Positions 30,182 to 43,257 are shown, counted from the first letter of the stretch. The stretch is 64,000 nt of DNA from Scylla paramamosain (GCF_035594125.1 NC_087198.1:4396335-4460334); one strand, 5' to 3'. Notes: generated by a model from the letters alone, not told the origin. Program-made: numbers and translations.

Positions 30182-30645
30182 AAACAGTCAAGAGGTTAAT
30201 GAGGAAAGCTAAGGGCAAATATGAATTAAAGATAGCCTCCTGGCGGAAACAGACTCCAAGAGATTTTATCAGGTATACAGGACGATGAATAAGGATACTA
30301 TAAGTCCATTAAAGGCAGCAGATGGCGAGGTGGTTAGTTCTGAGGGGGAGATTAGTAAAATTTGGAATGAGTATTTCTTAACTGTCTTTAACCAGGAAAA
30401 CATACAGGATATGCCAAATAGTGAACAGATATTTAGAGCAGATGAGAATAAGAAGCTGACATATAATACCTTAGCTAAAGAGATAGTGGAACAGGAGATA
30501 GATTGGATAAAAAAAAAAGTTCAATACACCAGAACCAGGTGAAATGTGTTCTAGAGTACTTAAGAAATGCAAAGAGGTTATAAGTGAGCCATTCATTTCT
30601 GTCTTTTGGAAACCACTTGAGTCAGGTGAGGCACCAGTAACCTAA
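30182..30645 (+). mobile_element. CR1-like (family C) internal fragment, endonuclease-RT linker
   Basis: The translation RLMRKAKGKYELKIA, LKAADGEVVSSEGEISKIWN, EYFLTVFNQENIQDMPNSEQ and EPFISVFWKPLESGEAPV is the segment immediately upstream of the RT domain. Its last ~60 bp overlap the first ~60 bp of element C (VSVFRKSLESGEIAV). It lacks the 3' end, which is unusual for a LINE insertion. It sits inside the satellite with satellite on both sides. An 85-codon piece is open at 30,285-30,542. Confidence 0.85.
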
Positions 30646-31085
30646 CCTCACATAACCAAACCTACTGAACATACCCTAACCTTACCTAAAAAACACCAAT
30701 CCACACCTAACCTCAATTAGCCTAACCTAACCTCTCCTAACGTCTCCTAACCTCAGATAATATTTTTTAACCTCACGACACGTAACCTAACCCAACTTCA
30801 ATTACCATTACCTACCATCCCTTAACCTCAGCTAACTTCACACCTAATCTCACCTAACCTCTCTTAACAACACCTAATCACACCTAACATTACCCAATAT
30901 CAACTAACAATAACTAACCATAAATAACATTCTCAAACTTCACCTAGCCTCTCCTAACCACACTTAACCACACATAACCTCATATAACCTTACCAAACGT
31001 CTCCTAACCTTACTTAACCTCTCCTAAGAACACCTAACCTCCACTAACCTCACCTAAGTCACATAACATTAGTTAATTCCACATT
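30646..31085. repeat. Telomere-like satellite, C-rich strand, block 2
   Basis: CCTAACCTCA-type degenerate repeats run between the CR1-like fragment and LINE copy B4. Confidence 0.92.
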
Positions 31086-31977
31086 TTTTTTTTTTTTTTA
31101 TGTAGGAAGGACACTGGCCAAGGGCAACAAAAATCAATAAAAAAAATGCCCACTGAAATGCCAGTCCCATAAAAGGGTCAAAGCAGTAGTCAAAAATTGA
31201 TGAAAAAGTGTCTTGAAACCTCCCTCTTGAAGGAATTCAAGTCATAGGAAGGTGGAAATACAGAAGCAGGCAAGGAGTTCCAGAGTTTACCAGGGAAAGG
31301 GATGAATGATTGAGAATACTGGTTAACTCTTGCGTTAGAGAGGTGGACAGAATAGGGGTGAGAGAAAGAAGAAAGTCTTGTGCAGCGTGGCCGCGGGAGA
31401 AGGGGAGGCATGCAGTTAGCGTGATCAGAAGAGCAGTTAGCATGAAAATAGCGGTAGAAGACAACTAGATATGCAACATTGTGGCGGTGAGAAAGAGGCT
31501 GAAGACAGTCAGTTAGAGGAGAGGAGTCGATGAGACAAAAAACTTTTGATTCCAGCCTGTCTAGAAGAGCAGTATGAGTGTAACCCCCCCAGACATGTGA
31601 AGCATACTCAATACATGGACGGATAAGACCCTTGTACAGAGTTAGCCGCTGGGGGAGGTGAGAAAAACTGGCAGAGACGTCTCAGAATGCCTAACTTCAT
31701 AGAAGCTGTTTTAGTTAGAGATGAGATGTGAAGTTTCCAGTTCAGATTATAAGTAAAGGACAGACCGCGGATGTTCAGTGTAGAAGACGGGGACAGTTGA
31801 GTGTCATTGAAGAAGAGGAGATAGTTGTCTGGAAGGTTGTGTCGAGTTGATGGATGGAGGAATTGAGTTTTTGAGGCATTGAACAATACCAAGATTGCTC
31901 TGCCCCAATCAGAAATTTTAGAAAGATCAGAAGTCAAGCGTTCTATGGCTTCCCTGCGTGAAATGTTTACCTCCTTA
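31084..31977 (-). mobile_element. Family B LINE copy B4, 5'-truncated
   Basis: On the minus strand this is the last ~780 bp of ORF2, the 3' UTR (ending in CCAGTGTCCTTCCTACATAA) and a poly(A) tail, seen as poly(T) at 31,084-31,099. The 5' truncation point (AGGAGGTAAAC at about 31,968-31,976) is the same, within about 3 bp, as that of copy B6 at 51,722. Frames at 31,190-31,411 and 31,608-32,006 are pieces of the C-terminal ORF. Subfamily bases match B1 and B6. Confidence 0.94.
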
Positions 31978-34212
31978 ACAATTCTCACATAACCAAACTT
32001 AACCACATTTAATCACAGATAACCACACCTAACCTCTCCTAGCCTCATTTAACTTTACCTAACCTCACCTAATCTCAGTTAACAACACCTAACCACACCT
32101 AACCTCACCTAACTTCAATTAATCACACTTAATCTCACCTAACCTCAACTAAACTTACCTAACTTCACCTAAACTCTCCTAACCACATCTGACCTCACAT
32201 AACCTCTCCTAATTTTCCCTTATATCTTTTAACTTCACCTATCTTCACCTAACTACATGTAACCTCACCTAATCTTAACTAAACACACATATTCTCAACT
32301 AACAACACCTAAATACACTTAACCTCACCTAACCTCACCTAACCTCTCTTAACCACATCTAATCTCACCTAACCTTACCTAGCCTCTCCTAACCTCACCA
32401 AATCTCACTTAAGCACATCTTATTTCACCTAACTTCACCTAAATTCACATAACTCTAACATCACTTAACAACACCTAACCTAACCTAACCTTTCTTACCC
32501 TCTCCTAACCTCATGTAACATCACCTAATTCACCTAACTTTACCTAACCTTACTAACCACACCTAACATCATCTAATATCACGAAAACTACACTTAACCT
32601 CACCTAACCTCTTCTAACCTAAGTAACCTGACATAACATGACATACCCTCACCTTACCTATCCTAACATCAGGTAATATCATCTAACCTCACTTAACCTC
32701 ACCTTCCCTTACTTAACCTCACTTAACTTGACCTAACCATACCTAACCTCATCTAACTTCAACAATCCACAACTAACCACTCATAATCTCACTTAACCTC
32801 ACCTAAGGACATGGAACATCACCTAACCTTACCTAATCTAACATATCCTCACCTGATCACACCTAACCTCACACAACCTCACCTAACCTCACATACCTTC
32901 TCCTAACCTCACATATCCATAACTAACTTCATTTAATCACATCTAACCTCACATAACCTCAACTAACCTTACCTAACCATACCTAACCTCACCTAACTTC
33001 ACATAACCTCACCTAAACTAATGTAACCTACCATAACCATACCTAACCTCACTTAAACCCCAGAAAACCTCACCTAACTATACCCAACACCACCAAAACT
33101 TACCTCACCACAGCTATCCTCATTCAACCTTTACTTAACCTTACTTAACTAACTTACTCACCTAACCTTATCTAACAACACCTAACCTCACCCATCATCA
33201 ACTAACCATACATAAGGTCACCTAACCTCACCTAACCACACTGAACCTCACCTAACTTTACCTATCACCAACTAAACATACATAATGTCACATAAACTTA
33301 CCTAACCACACTGAACCTCACCTAACCTCACCTAAACACAACTAACCTCACTTAACCCAACATAAGAACTCCTAAGCTCACCTAACATCACCTAACCTCA
33401 CCCAACATCTCCTAACCACGTGTAACCTCACCTAACCTCAGCTAACTACTCCAAACCACACCTAACATCAACTAACCACACCTAACCACACCTAACCTCC
33501 TATAACCCCACATAACCTCTCTTATACATAGCTAACCACACCTAACCTCACCTAACCTCTTCTAACCTCACTTAACATCACCCAATTTCAACCTAAGCAC
33601 ACCTAACATCAACTAGACACAAATAACCTCGACTATCGTCATGTAACCACATTTAACCTCATATAAAATATACTAACCTCACTTAACTTAACCTGACATC
33701 ACCTAAGTCCTTAACTTCACCTAATGACACCTAAACTCATCTAACCTCATCTAATCACAAATAACCACACCTGACCTCACTTAACGTCCCCTAAAAATAC
33801 CTTACCTCCCATAACATCGCCTAACTTCAGATAACCTCGTCTAACCTCGCCTATCTACACCTAATCCCATTTAACGACATTTAACATGACATAGCCTCAC
33901 AAAACCTTACTTTCCCTCACCTAACTTTACCTAACATTATATAACTTGACCTATCAACACCTGACCATACTTAACGTCACCTAACCTCACTTTAACATAC
34001 CTAACATCACCTAACCTTCCCTAAAATCAACTAAACTCAGCTAACCTCACCTAACCTAATTTAACCTCCACTTCACCTCAACTATCCTTATATATTGACA
34101 CCTAATCTCACCAAAACAAAAAAGATTATGTAACCTCACATAATCTCATCTAACCTTTGCTAACCACAACTAAAAAAAAAACTTTCCTCAAACAGCCACA
34201 CCTAGCATCACC
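31978..34212. repeat. Telomere-like satellite, C-rich strand, block 3
   Basis: About 2.2 kb of CCTAACCTCA-type degenerate repeats with no insertion that I can see. A short A run lies near 34,172-34,181 just before LINE copy B2. Confidence 0.93.
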
Positions 34213-37200
34213 TAGACACCTGCCGAAACGATAATTACTCCCAGTGAGGTCTAAAGCACTGTTCAGGGGGTGCTGTGAACTTATCATTAAACCCAGCTGT
34301 GACCTCACTGAACGTTTCCCTTTGTGTCTCACAACACAAGGGGGTAGTCACAGCCTGCCCTCTAAAGACAACTCTCTTCCTCCACACAAAACTACAAGCA
34401 CCTAATAACACACACACCCTTCACTCCAAAAATTTTAAAATCATGGCGACTCCTACACCAGCCTTGGAGTCCCCATCTGGGGAGGGGACCATAAATGTCC
34501 CCAGGTCGGACTGCCTTTCCGTCGACGACCCTAAGTGTCTTGACACCCCCCTCAACTTTTTCTTCATTAACTTCTGCAACATTCGCGGTCTAAGATCTAA
34601 TTTTCAATCTGTAGAACACCACCTCTCCTCTTCTAAACCTCATCTTCTTTTCCTCACTGAAACTCAGGTGTCTGAGGCAACTGACAGTAGCCCCTTTTCT
34701 GTTCCCTCCTACTTTCTCTATCCTCATTTTCGATCCAAAGCTGGATGCTGCGTTTATGTCCGCAATGACTTAACCTGCTCTCGTGCCCACGCTCTTGAAT
34801 CTTCCGAGTTTTCCACCATCTGGCTACTGACAGTAGCCCCTTTTCTGTTCCTTCCTACTTTCTCTATCCTCATTTTCGATCCAAAGCTGGATGCTGCGTT
34901 TACGTGCGCAATGACTTAACCTGCTCTCGTGCCCACGCTCTTGAATCTTCCGAGTTTTCCACCATCTGGCTACGACTACAGAGTCATCCTCATACTAAAT
35001 TTATTTGTGCTGTATACCTCTCTCCTAACTCCTCTGACTATAAGAAATTCTTTGACTACTTAACTTCCAAAGTGGAGCACATTCTGACCCTCTTCCCTTT
35101 TGCAGAGATCTCCATTCTTGGAGACTTCAATGTTCACCACCAGCTTTGGCTTTCCTCTCCCTTCACTGACCATCCTGGTGAACTAGCCTACAACTTTGCT
35201 ATCCTCCATGACCTAGAGCAATTGGTGCAACACCCTACTCGTATTCCTGACCGTCTTGGAGATACGCCCAACATTCTTGACCTTCCTGACCTCTAATCCT
35301 TCTGCTTATGCTGTCACCCTTTCTTCTCCTTTGGGCTCCTCCGATCACAATCTCATATCTTTATCTTGTCCTATCACTCCAATCCCTCCTCAGGATCCCC
35401 CTAAGCGAAGGTGCCTCTGGCGTTTTGCCTCTGCTAGTTGGAGGGACCTCAGGAGGTATTTTGCTGATTTTCCTTGGAATGACTACTGCTTTCGTGTCAG
35501 AGACCCGTCTTTGTGTGCTGAGCGCATAACAGAGGTGATAGTGTCTGGCATGGAGGCGTACATTCCTCACTCTTTTTCTCGTCCTAAACCTTCTAAACCT
35601 TGGTTTAACACAGCTTGTTCTCGTGCTATACATGATAGAGAGGTGGCCCACAAAAGGTACTTAAGCCTTCCTTCACCAGAATCTCATGCACTTTATATTT
35701 CTGCCCGGAACCATGCCAAGTCTGTTCTCCAACTAGCCAAAAACTCCTTCATTAACAGAAAATGTCAAAACCTTTCAAGATCTAACTCCCCTCGTGATTT
35801 CTGGCATCTAGCCAAAAATATCTCCAATAACTTTGCTTCTTCCTCTTTCCCTCCTCTACTTCAACCAGATGGCACCACTGCTATCACATCTATTTCTAAA
35901 GCTGAACTCTTTGCTCAAACCTTTGCTAAAAACTCTACCTTGGACGATTCTGGGCTTGTTCCTCCCTCTCCTCCACCCTCTGACTACTTCATGCCACGTA
36001 TTAAAATTCTTCGTAATGATGTCTTCCATGCCCTCGCTGGCCTAAACCCTCGGAAGGCTTATGGACCTGATGGGGTCCCTCCTATTGTTCTCCGAAACTG
36101 TGCCTCCGTGCTTGCATCTTGTCTAGTCAAACTCTTTCAGCTCTGTCTGTCAGCATCTACCTTTCCTTCTTGCTGGAAGTTTGCCTACATTCAACCTGTT
36201 CCTAAAAAGGGTGACCGCTCTAATCCCTCAAACTACCGTCCTATTGCTTTAATTTCCTGCTTATCTAAAGTTTTTGAATCTATCCTCAACAGGAAGATTC
36301 TTAAACATCTATCACTTCACAACTTTCTATCTGATCGCCAGTATGGGTTCCGTCAAGGCCGCTCTACTGGTGATCTTCTGGCTTTCCTTACTGAGTCTTG
36401 GTCATCCTCTTTTAGAGACTTTGGTGAAACTTTTGCTGTTGCCTTGGACATATCAAAAGCTTTTGATAGAGTCTGGCACAAAGCTTTGATTTCCAAACTA
36501 CCCTCCTACGGTTTCTATTCTTCTCTCTGTAACTTCATCTCAAGTTTCCTTTCTGACCGTTCTATTGCTGCTGTGGTAGACGGTCACTGTTCTTCTCCTA
36601 AATCTATTAACAGTGGTGTTCCTCAGGGTTCTGTCCTGTCACCCACTCTCTTCTTATTATTCATTAATGATCTTCTAAATCAAACTTCTTGTCCTATCCA
36701 CTCCTATGCTGATGATACCACCCTGCACTTTTCCACGTCTTTTCATAGACGTCCAACCCTTCAGGAGGTAAACATATCACGCAGGGAAGCCTCAGAACGC
36801 CTGACTTCTGATCTTTCTAAAATTTCTGATTGGGGCAGGGCAAACTTGGTATTGTTCAATGCCTCAAAAACTCAATTCCTCCATCTATCAACTCGACACA
36901 ATCTTCCAGACAACTATCCCCTCTTCTTCAATGACACTCAACTGTCCCCGTCTTCTACACTGAACATCCTCGGTCTGTCCTTTACTTATAATCTGAACTG
37001 GAAACTTCACATCTCATCTTTAGCTAAAACAGCTTCTATGAAGTTAGGTGTTCTGAGACGTCTCCGCCAGTTTTTCTCACCCCCCCAGCTGCTAACTCTG
37101 TACAAGGGCCTTATCCGTCCATGTATGGAGTATGCTTCACATGTCTGGGGGGGTTCCACTCATACTGCTCTTCTAGACAGGGTGGAATCAAAAGCTTTTC

Positions 37201-37655
37201 GTCTCATCAACTCCTCTCCTCTAACTGACTGTCTTCAGCCCCTCTCTCACCGCCGCAATGTTGCATATCTAGCTGTCTTCTACCGCTATTTTCATGCCAA
37301 CTGCTCTTCTGATCTTGCTAACTGCATGCCTCCCCTCCTTCTACGGCCTCGCTGCACAAGACTTTCTTCTTTCTCTCACCCCTATTCTGTCCACCTCTCT
37401 AACACAAGAGTTAACCAGTATTCTCAATCATTCATCCCTTTTTCTGGTAAACTCTGGAACTCCTTGCCTGCTTCTGTATTTCCACCTTCCTATGACTTGA
37501 ATTCCTTCAAGAGGGAGGTTTCAAGACACTTATCCACCAATTTTTGACCACTGCTTTGACCCTTTTAAGGGACTGGCATTTTAGTGGGCATTTTTTTTTA
37601 TTAGATTTTTGTTGCCCTTGGCCAGTATCCTTCCTACATAAAAAAAAAAAAAAAC
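34213..37655 (+). mobile_element. Family B LINE copy B2, near full length
   Basis: The copy comprises a 5' UTR of about 230 bp (from ACACCTGCCGAAACGATAAT), one long ORF region, a 3' UTR of about 95 bp and a poly(A) tail (about 37,641-37,654). Copies B2, B3 and B5 share this 5' boundary. No ORF1 is visible upstream of the endonuclease ORF. Satellite flanks both sides, C-rich on the element's sense strand. Confidence 0.95.
34443..37547 (+). pseudogene. Family B ORF: endonuclease and reverse transcriptase, two frame breaks
   Basis: The start is the Met of MATPTPALES at 34,443, conserved in B3 (38,625) and B5 (54,385). Endonuclease landmarks are [31 protein letters not shown] (about 35,115) and GSSDHNLIS (about 35,335). 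RT landmarks are [45 protein letters not shown] and the catalytic YADD (about 36,705). The C-terminal region ends [15 protein letters not shown] see no RNase H domain. From 35,256 to 37,547 the frame is open for 763 codons. Upstream it is broken by a 146-bp tandem duplication (34,681-34,826 repeated at 34,827-34,972) and by a 2-base loss near 35,283. Otherwise it is well preserved, so the insertion is relatively young. Confidence 0.95.
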
Positions 37656-38392
37656 ACACATAACCTCAAATAGTCTTATGTAACCTTTCTTAATGACACC
37701 AAACCTCATCTAGCTTTCCCTAACCTTCCTTAAGGAAACTAACATCACTTAACCTTGCCTAAATACACCGATCCTCACCGAATATCAACTAACTCACTTA
37801 CTGCTAACTAACTAACTAACTCACTTACATCTAAACTATCTCACTTAAGCACACCTCATATCACCTAACCTCACCAAACCACACTTTAGCACACCTAACC
37901 TCAACTAACCTCACCTAACATCACCTAAACTAACATAAGCACACCTAACCTCATCTAACCTCACATTAGCACATCTAACCTAATGTAACCTCAAGTAAGA
38001 TCACCTAACCTCACTGACCTTCAAATAACCTCACCTAACCACACCTTTCCACACCTAACCTCACCTAGCCTCACTTAACCTCATCTGACATCACCTTATG
38101 TTTCCTAACCTAAGCTAATCTCACTTAACCACAGCTAAGCTTATATAACCTCCCCTGACAACACATACTCACAAATAACCTTAACATCACTTAAACATAC
38201 CTAAGGACAACTAACCTTACATAACCTCACTTGACTACATCTAACCTCAAATAACTTTACCCAACCTCTTCTAACAATACCAAATCTCACCTAAGCAGAA
38301 ATGTCTCACCTAACCACACCTAACATCACCTAAGTCACCTAAACTCTGATCACACCAAACCACACAGAAACACACCTATCCTCACCTAGCCA
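37656..38392. repeat. Telomere-like satellite, C-rich strand, block 4
   Basis: The satellite lies between B2 and B3. Its right part (38,090-38,361) is nearly identical to 42,041-42,316, differing by one 4-bp indel and a few substitutions. This is a local duplication. Confidence 0.93.
38090..38361. repeat. Duplicated satellite block X, copy 1
   Basis: The partner is 42,041-42,316 in the same orientation, including non-satellite-like marker phrases such as TAAGCAGAAATGTCTCACC and CACCTAAACTCTGATCACAC. The offset is 3,951 bp at the left end and 3,955 at the right. Confidence 0.9.
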
Positions 38393-41300
38393 CAGTAGAC
38401 ACCTGACGAAACGATAATTACTCCCAGTGAGGTCTAAAGCACTGTTCAGGGGGTGCTGTGAACTTATCACTAAACCCAGCTGTGACCTCACTGAACGTTT
38501 CCCTTAATGTCTCACAACACAAGGGGGCAGTCACAGCCTGCCCTCTAAAGACAACTCTCTTCCTCCACACAAAACTACAAGCACCTAATAACACACACAC
38601 CCTTCACTCAAAAATTTTAAAATCATGGCGACTCCTACACCAGCCTCGGAGTCCCCATCAGGGGAGGGGACCATAAATGTCTCCAGGTCGGACTGCCTTT
38701 CTGTCGACGACCCTAAGTGTCTTGACACCCCCTTCAACTTTTTCTTCATTAACTTCTGCAACATTCGCGGTCTAAGATCTAATTTTCAATCTGTAGAACA
38801 CCACCTCTCCTCTTCTAAACCTCATCTTCTTTTCCTCACTGAAACTCAGGTGTCTGAGGCAACTAACAGTAGCCCCTTTTCTGTTCCCTCCTACTTTCTC
38901 TATCCTCATTTTCGATCCAAAGCTGGATGCTGCGTTTATGTCCGCAATGACTTAACCTGCTCTCGTGCCCACGCTCTTGAATCTTCCGAGTTTTCCACCA
39001 TCTGGCTACGACTACAGAGTCATTCTCATACTAAATTTATCTGTGCTGTATACCTCTCTCCTAACTCCTCTGACTATAAGAAATTCTTTGACTACTTAAC
39101 TTCTAAAGTGGAGCACATTCTGACCCTCTTCCCTTTTGCAGAGATCTCCATTCTTGGATACTTCAATGTTCACCACCAGCTTTGGCTTTCCTCTCCCTTC
39201 ACTGACCATCCTGGTGAACTAGCCTACAACTTTGCTATCCTCCATGACTTAGAGCAATTGGTGCAATACCCTACTCGTATTTCTGACTGTCTTGGAGATA
39301 CGCCCAACATTCTTGACCTTTTCCTGACCTCTAATCCTTCTGCTTATGCTGTCACCCTTTCTTCTCTGTTGGGCTCTTCCGATCACAATCTCATATCTTT
39401 ATCTTGTCCTATCACTCCAATCCCTCCTCAGGATACCCCTAAGCGAAGGTGCCTCCGGCGTTTTGCCTCTGCTAGTTGGGGGGACCTGAGGAGGTATTTT
39501 GCTGATTTTCCTTGGAATGACTACTGCTTCCATGTCAGAGACCCATCTTTGTGTGCTGAGCGCATAACAGAGGTGATAGTGTCTGGCATGGAGGCGTACA
39601 TTCCTCACTCTTTTTCTCGTCCTAAACCTTCTAAACCTTGGTTTAACACAGCTTGTTCTCGTGCTATACATAATAGAGAGGTGGCCCACAAAAGGTACTT
39701 AAGCCTTCCATCACCAGAATCTCTTGCACTTTATATTTCTGCCCGGAACCATGCGAAATCTGTTCTCCAACTAGCCAAAAACTCCTTCATTAACAGAAAA
39801 TGTCAAAACCTTTCAAGATCTAACTCATCTCGTGATTTCTGGCATCTAGCCAAAAATATCTCCAATAACTTTGCTTCTTCTTCTTTTCCTCCTCTACTTC
39901 AACCAGATGGCACCACTGCTATCACATCTAACTCTGAACTCTTTGCTCAAACCTTTGCTAAAAACTCTACCTTGGACGATTCTGGGCTTGTTCCTCCCTC
40001 TCCTCCACCCTCTGACTACTTCATGCCACGTATTAAAATTCTTCGTAATGATGTTTTCCATGCCCTCGCTGGTCTAAACCCTCGGAAGGCTTATGGACCT
40101 GATGGGGTCCCTCCTATTGTTCTCCGAAACTGTGCCTCCGTGCTTGCACCTTGCCTAGTCAAACTCTTTCAGCTCTGTCTGTCAACATCTACCTTTCCTT
40201 CTTGCTGGAAGTTTGCCTACATTCAACCTCTTCCTAAAAAGGGTGACCGCTCTAATCCCTCAAACTATCGTCCTATTGCTTTAATTTCCTGCTTATCTAA
40301 AGTTTTTGAATCTATCCTCAACAGGAAGATTCTTAAACATCTATCACTTCACAACCTTCTATCTGATCTTGATCACCGCTCTACTGGTGATCTTCTGGCT
40401 TTCCTTACTGAGTCTTGGTGATCTTCTTTTAGAGACTTTGGTGAAACTTTTGCTGTTGCCTTGGACATATCAAAAGCCTTTGATAGAGTCTGGCACAAAG
40501 CTTTGATTTCCAAATTACCCTCTTACGGTTTCTATCCTTCTCTCTAAAACTTTATCTCAAGTTTCCTTTCTGACCATTCTATTGCTGCTGTGGTAGACGG
40601 TCACTGTTCTTCTCCTAAATCTATTAACAGTGGTGTTCCTCAGGGTTCTGTCCTGTCACCCACTCTCTTCTTATTATTTATTAATGATTTTCTAAACCAA
40701 ACTTCTTGTCCTATCCACTCCTATGCTGATGATACCACCCTGCACTTTTCCACGTCTTTTCATAGACGTCCAACCCTTCAGGAGGTAAACATATCATGCA
40801 GGGAAGCCACAGAACGCCTGACTTCTGATCTTTCTAAAATTTCTGATTGGGGCAGAGCAAACTTGGTATTGTTCAATGCCTCTAAAACTCAATTCCTCCA
40901 TCTATCAACTCGACACAACCTTCCAGACAACTATCCCCTCTTCTTGACACTCAACTGTCCCCCTCATCTACACTGAACATCCTCGGTCTGTCCTTTACTT
41001 ATGATCTGAGCTGTAAACTTCACATCTCATCTCTAGCTAAAACAGCTTCTATGAAGTTAGGTGTTCTGAGACGTCTCCGCCAGTTTTTCTCACCCCCCCC
41101 AGCTGCTAACTCTGTACAAGGGCCTTATCCGTCCATGTATGGAGTATGCTTCACATGTGTCTGGGGGTTCCACTCATACTGCTCTTCTAGACAGGGTGGA
41201 ATCAAAAGCCTTTCGTCTCATCAACTCCTCTCCTCTAACTGACTGTCTTCACTCCCTCTCTCACCGCCGCAATGTTGCATATCTAGCTGTCTTCTACCGC

Positions 41301-41677
41301 TATTTTTATGCCAACTGCTCTTCTGATCTTGCTAACTGCATGCCTCCCCTCCTTCCGTGGTCTCGCTGCACAAGACTTTCTTCTTTCTCTCACCCCTATT
41401 CTGTCCACCTCTCTAACGCAAGAGTTAACCAGTATTCTCAATCATTCATCCCTTTCTCTGGTAAACTCTGGAACTCCCTTCCTGCTTCTGTATTTCCACC
41501 TTCCTATGACTTGAATTCCTTCAAGAGGGAGGTTTCAAGACACTTATCCACCAATTTTTGACTACTGCTTTGACCCTTTTATGGGACTGGCATTTCATTG
41601 GGCATTTTTTTTTTATTAGATTTTTGTTGCCCTTGGACAGTATCCTTCCTACATGAAAAAAAAAAAAAAAAAAAAAG
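38393..41677 (+). mobile_element. Family B LINE copy B3, near full length
   Basis: The 5' boundary (ACACCTGACGAAACGATAAT) and 3' structure match B2, with a poly(A) tail at about 41,656-41,676. It lies only about 740 bp downstream of B2 in the same orientation, with satellite between, so the two are separate insertions or a duplicated array segment. The immediate left satellite exists elsewhere without the LINE. Confidence 0.95.
38625..41561 (+). pseudogene. Family B ORF in copy B3, open for 598 codons then broken
   Basis: The frame runs from [10 protein letters not shown] through the whole endonuclease into the RT ([10 protein letters not shown]). A short deletion with altered bases near 40,366 removes the QYGFRQGRS segment, and a TGA at 40,419 replaces the TCA of B2. 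A second stop (TCTCTAAAAC for TCTCTGTAAC) lies near 40,545, and a deletion near 40,945 shifts the C-terminal part. In the endonuclease, GDFN has become GYFN at about 39,155, so a catalytic-motif aspartate is lost. YADD is intact at about 40,722. The C-terminal frames resume at 40,590-40,976 and 41,139-41,561. Confidence 0.95.
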
Positions 41678-43252
41678 ACCTAATATCACTTAACCTCACC
41701 TAACCTCCCACAACCTTACCTAATATATTTAATATTCACCTAACTTAACCTTACTCGATTTAACCTCACCTAACCTTACATAACTTCATCTAACTTCAAC
41801 TGTCCTCAACTAACCACTCATAACCTTACCTAACATCACCTAACCACAGCTAACCTCACTTAACCTCACCTAATCTCATCTATCCTTATCTAATTATACC
41901 TAACCTCACATAAAATCACCTAATCTCATATAAGCTCACCTAACATGAAATATCCTATTCTAACCTAATCTAACCACACCTAACCTTACCTAACTTCACC
42001 TAGCCAAAACTATACCTAACATTACCTATCCTCAACTAATATCACCTTATGTTTCCTAACCTAAGCTAATCTCACTTAACCACAGCTAAGCTTATATAAC
42101 CTCCCCTGACAACACATACTCACAAATAACCTTACCTAACATCACTTAAACATACCTAAGGACAACTAACCTTACATAACCTCACTTGACTACATCTAAT
42201 CTCAAATAACTTTACCTAACTTCTTCTAACAACACCTAATCTCAGCTAAGCAGAAATGTCTCACCTAACCACACCTAACATCACCTAAGTCACCTAAACT
42301 CTGATCACACCAAACCCACCATAAACTAACATTAACTAACGTCAGCTAAATTCACCTAACCACACCTATACTCGTTTATCGTCTCCAAGCCTCACCTAAC
42401 TTAAATTCACTTCACATAAGTTCCTAATCTCACCTAATCACACTACACTCAACCTCACCTAATGACATCTAACCACATCTAACCTCACCTAATTTCGCCT
42501 AACCACACCAATCTTCACCTAACCTCTCCTAACCCCAGCTAACCTTCCCTAACCTCACCTAACTCACCTTACATTAACTAACCTCTTATAGCCTCACTTA
42601 ACCATACTAACACCTGACTTCAGCAAACCAAAGTTAACAACACCTAAGAAAAAATAGCCTCACCTATTCACACCTAACCTAAAGTTACCTAACCTCACCT
42701 ATCCACACCTAACATCACCTAACCTCACTTAACCACAGTTAACATCACATAACCTCACTTATCCTTACCTAACCTCACCTAACCACATGTAACATGAAAT
42801 GACCTCACCAAACCTTAACTTACCTCACCTAACCTTAATTATACTCACTTAACCATACCTATTCTCACCTAACCTCAACTACCAACACCTAACCTAATCT
42901 AACAACACCTAACTACACCTAAACTCACCTGACCTCACTTAACCTCACCTAACCTTTACACATATTACAAAATCTAACATCACACAACCTTACCTAACCA
43001 GACCTAACATCACTTTAAGCTCACCTAACCTCCCAAAACCTTACCTAATATCTTTAAAATTCACCTAACCTAACCTTACCTGATTTAACCTCACCTAACC
43101 TTACATAACTTCATCTAACTTCAACTGTCCTCAACTAATCATTCATAACCTTACCTAACATCACCTAACCACAGCTAACCTCATTTAACCTCACCTAATC
43201 TCATCTATCCTTATCTAATTATACCTAATCTCACATAAAATCACCTAATCTC

Positions 43253-43257
<5 letters not shown>
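41678..43257. repeat. Telomere-like satellite, C-rich strand, block 5
   Basis: The block contains copy 2 of duplicated block X (42,041-42,316) and both copies' left parts of block Y (41,698-42,030 and 43,023-43,257). Confidence 0.93.
41698..42030. repeat. Duplicated satellite block Y, copy 1 (empty site)
   Basis: This matches 43,023-43,530 at high identity, apart from a family A insertion present only in the second copy. The sequence CTCATATAAGCTCACC here is the uninterrupted pre-insertion site. Confidence 0.92.

Noticed and set aside
29536..34212. CRISPR-like or regulatory direct-repeat array
   Set aside because: There is no regular repeat-spacer structure. The units are degenerate TTAGG-type satellite in a eukaryotic context.
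35361..35651. 96-codon minus frame repeated at 39,399-39,689 and 55,156-55,446
   Set aside because: It recurs because the LINE recurs. It lies antisense to the family B endonuclease-RT linker and has no motif or independent conservation.
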